From Globisporangium splendens (lineage: Eukaryota; Oomycota; Peronosporomycetes; Pythiales; Pythiaceae), in NCBI GenBank assembly GCA_006386115.1, contig VFIW01000073.1:124001-188000 (forward strand): a stretch of DNA of 64,000 bases, written 5' to 3'. This document shows, piece after piece, positions 63,191 through 64,000 of the stretch (position 1 is its first letter; each line of letters opens with the position of its first letter). The notes beneath the pieces are model-generated. The model did not search any database. It worked only from the letters and a program-made list of their open reading frames with translations, and had not been told where the DNA came from. Both the position numbers and the translations under genes were made by a program.

Positions 63191-64000
63191 ATGGTACTTC
63201 GACACCAGAACGCTCGGTCCTCAAGTCGACCGCACGCAGAGGACGGCGGCGCAGATGGAGCGCACGATCCCTGGTGCACTAAGACGGACACGCGGTCGCT
63301 TGGCACATTTGGAGTTGGTCAGCCGCAAGTGAAATCACGCCTAATGGTTCGATTTGAACTATCAAACCTCGGCAGTCGGATCGCTGAAGCTGACCCAAAC
63401 TCTCTGAAGCATGCACAGCAAATGGTGACCAACATGTGGGGTCTTCATGCTGTCCCAGCCACTCCGGAATGGTTTATTCCCCGACAGCACATTAAACTGA
63501 AATTGCCTTACAGACAGAGAGGCAGATTTGCCACACAACATCACGGCACATGGCTGAGCGCGACTGTCATGATATCTTCGTCGCAGATCACACTTCTGGA
63601 TTTTGTAATGAGCGTTACTGTGTGGTTCCAGTGTCGACACCCCCACGTGATTAAACTGTATGGAGCTTGCCACGTCAGTAGTCCTCGCCTGTTTGTTCAC
63701 GAGCATTCGTTGAATGGGACCCTGCGCGAGTTTCTGCGACTCGAGGAAAACAAGAAACTCAAATGGCAAAAACTCTACGATGCAGCACTTGGACTGCACT
63801 ACCTGCACCAACGAGGAGTTGTGCACGGCAATCTCCATTGCGACAATATCGTGATAAGCAACGATTTCAGAGCGCAGATCGCGGGATTGGGGTGCACAGG
63901 AACTTGTTTTGGTCCAGGGTGCCGCGAGTTCAAGGCGCCAGAACTTCTACAGCACAAAGCAGCAACTCCGGCATCCGATATCTACGCGTTTGGAATGTGC
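63191..64000 (+). CDS. TKL-type pseudokinase, N-terminal part (runs off the window)
   Basis: An open frame from the ATG at 63191 to the window end. Kinase fold features: WFIPRQHIKLKL before a degenerate glycine loop (GRFATQHHGTWLSA), HPHVIKLYGACH (subdomains IV-V), NGTLREFLRL, LGLHYLHQRGVVHGNLHCDNIVI (VI), AQIAGLG (VII), FKAPELL (VIII) and SDIYAFGMC (IX). The catalytic Asp is missing: the HRD loop reads HGN, the DFG motif reads AGLG, and the loop-proximal VAIK Lys appears absent (VMISSSQ). That marks it as a pseudokinase, perhaps a signalling scaffold. A second plausible protein stretch in another frame upstream (63035-63190, RLVMQARLKLEGKFWPL) suggests a missing exon or frameshift, so the start is uncertain. 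Confidence 0.7.
   Translation, partial: MVLRHQNARSSSRPHAEDGGADGAHDPWCTKTDTRSLGTFGVGQPQVKSRLMVRFELSNLGSRIAEADPNSLKHAQQMVTNMWGLHAVPATPEWFIPRQHIKLKLPYRQRGRFATQHHGTWLSATVMISSSQITLLDFVMSVTVWFQCRHPHVIKLYGACHVSSPRLFVHEHSLNGTLREFLRLEENKKLKWQKLYDAALGLHYLHQRGVVHGNLHCDNIVISNDFRAQIAGLGCTGTCFGPGCREFKAPELLQHKAATPASDIYAFGMC

Noticed and set aside
1..64000. CRISPR arrays, operons, bacterial ribosome-binding sites, rRNA genes
   Set aside because: The window is eukaryotic; no regularly spaced direct repeats of CRISPR type and no rRNA-like sequence were seen.

Overview
This is nuclear eukaryotic DNA, most likely from an oomycete of the Pythium/Phytophthora group; the species cannot be named from sequence alone. 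The reasons are GC-rich coding exons, short GT-AG introns (about 70-95 bases), dense genes on both strands, and core promoters of the oomycete initiator/FPR type (close to GCTCATTYYNCAWTTT) ahead of the lipase genes. The protein set also fits: a WASH-complex FAM21, the centriole protein POC1, FYVE-GAF and VPS9-RCC1 architectures, and a degenerate TKL-type kinase.

Layout. 0.2-3.3 kb: a five-exon Rab5-type exchange factor (VPS9 then RCC1 repeats, minus strand). 4.0-13.5 kb: two copies of a chromodomain-bearing Ty3/gypsy LTR retrotransposon joined head-on, a truncated inverted copy B (3959-5828) and a full-length but mutated copy A (5829-13494). Both carry a long antisense reading frame for a basic, coiled-coil protein next to the 3' LTR. 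14.5-25.2 kb: a bacterial-type APH-like/P-loop kinase fusion, a GST-like protein, the splicing factor SNRNP27, a large WW-IQ-LRR-TPR gene with several lesions, POC1 and mitochondrial Mn superoxide dismutase. 26.0-36.0 kb: a secreted lipase family that looks like bacterial family I.5 lipases, with two intact genes, one broken gene and one 3' remnant. 36.7-42.4 kb: FAM21/WASHC2 facing a START-like/FYVE/GAF protein. 45.0-64.0 kb: a TUP1-type corepressor, a methyltransferase-like MYND protein, a coiled-coil protein, a mitochondrial membrane repeat protein, secreted RNase T2, a ubiquitin-specific protease, a cyclic-nucleotide-binding-domain protein, and the start of a pseudokinase that runs off the window.

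How the genes relate. There are no operons. Endosome function is a loose theme (VPS9-RCC1 factor, FAM21, FYVE-GAF), and the lipases and RNase T2 are secreted hydrolases suited to a feeding or pathogenic lifestyle. The strongest candidate for something undescribed is the antisense gene of the retrotransposon. It is nearly intact while the sense gag-pol is riddled with stops and frameshifts. In the overlap with pol, the base differences between the two copies are mostly silent in the antisense frame and replacing in the sense frame. Several host genes also show apparent single-base deletions, so assembly error must be kept in mind when reading any pseudogene call here.
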